Assembly: GCA_029238935.1 (NCBI GenBank)
Contig: JAQZBN010000032.1
Location: forward strand, 1 to 42,861
Source: Herbinix sp.
Lineage (GTDB): Bacteria > Bacillota > Clostridia > Lachnospirales > Lachnospiraceae
DNA length: 42,861 nt
Reading direction: 5' to 3'
The notes under the pieces were generated by a model that was not told where the DNA came from, did no database searches, and was given only the letters and a program-made list of their open reading frames with translations. Position 1 is the stretch's first letter. Every line of letters starts with the position of its first letter. This document shows positions 42,606 to 42,861 of the stretch, piece after piece. Both the position numbers and the translations under genes were made by a program.

Positions 42606-42861
42606 AAAAAAGTTCGGTTGAGCACATGACAAGCAGTGCGAGACTGATAAAAAAGAACCTTGATAATTGAACAGTGAAACAACCCTGAAAATTCTAATAA
42701 ATTAGAGCTTCACATGGGCTCTAAAAAAGATTTTTCATTATGTGTTGTTGATAACACATTCATGTTAACAATAATGCAACGAACCGTATTTAGTATTGAG
42801 CAATCGATATTAGATACACCACAAAAACAGTAAAGATAACAGGATTGCTTATGATTAGAAA
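42606..42861 (+). other. Leader of an rRNA operon, 16S gene beyond the window
   Basis: After P2 comes AAGAACCTTGATAATTGAAC near 42653-42672, the boxA-like string found before 16S genes in Clostridia. The 16S gene itself (AGAGTTTGATC start) is not in the window. Confidence 0.65.

Noticed and set aside
1..42861. CRISPR arrays, complete tRNA or rRNA genes
   Set aside because: No regularly spaced repeat series and no complete cloverleaf were seen; the only rRNA link is the leader at the right edge.

Overview
The window reads as chromosomal DNA of a low-GC, anaerobic, motile or chemotactic Firmicute, most likely a Lachnospiraceae relative (Lachnoclostridium/Anaerocolumna type). The grounds are strong AGGAGG ribosome sites, AT-rich codon use, protein families typical of that group (DUF4317, DUF2935, DUF2680, YitT, an aldo/keto reductase with a 4Fe-4S tail, an AzoR-type azoreductase) and a Clostridia-style rRNA operon leader at the right edge. 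The genus is inference; no rRNA or marker gene is complete here.

Layout. 1-2167 is an IS21-family insertion sequence (istB running off the left edge, istA broken by a one-base frameshift). It has landed in the 5' end of a tyrosine integrase gene (to 3348). After the integrase come TTGGTTCA repeats, a short copy of what looks like the 3' end of a tmRNA gene (ssrA), and a terminator: the end of an integrated element. 3782-4928 holds small unrecognised genes, and 5047-5240 a hairpin plus an IS200 transposase scrap. 5447-10941 carries a degenerate aldo/keto reductase, an HscC-type Hsp70 overlapping its membrane-anchored J-protein partner, and a YczE-like membrane protein. 11204-16969 is a run of single genes (PadR-DUF4180 regulator, FliB-like N-methylase, DUF4317, Big_2 secreted protein, MGMT, DUF2680). 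17117-24000 has a 4Fe-4S aldo/keto reductase, an ABC exporter, a VanY-like peptidase, an azoreductase, a TrmH-family methyltransferase and an Fpg/Nei-like glycosylase. 24122-30523 has a chemoreceptor, an M42 peptidase, a DUF2935 protein, a TSUP permease and a YitT protein. 31005-33963 is an operon of an RsgA-type ribosome GTPase and two GNAT acetyltransferases behind a long leader. 34311-42461 has a repeated-domain surface protein, another GNAT, a Gfo/Idh/MocA oxidoreductase, a coiled-coil membrane protein, a two-component system, a zinc ribbon protein, a lipoprotein and a PH-like protein. 42483 to the end is the tandem-promoter leader of an rRNA operon whose 16S gene should start just outside.

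Most genes are single transcription units separated by strong hairpin terminators. Clear co-transcribed sets are istA-istB, hscC-J protein, rsgA-GNAT-GNAT and response regulator-kinase, all with overlapping or very close ends. The observation I rank highest is the rsgA leader (31005-31457): a consensus promoter, a 9-codon hydrophobic leader ORF with a strong ribosome site, two consecutive terminator hairpins, and a second 19-codon ORF overlapping the rsgA start. This is the architecture of translation-dependent (possibly antibiotic- or stress-sensing) attenuation, here in front of a ribosome-assembly GTPase. A smaller similar arrangement (a 9-codon ORF lying inside a terminator) precedes hscC.
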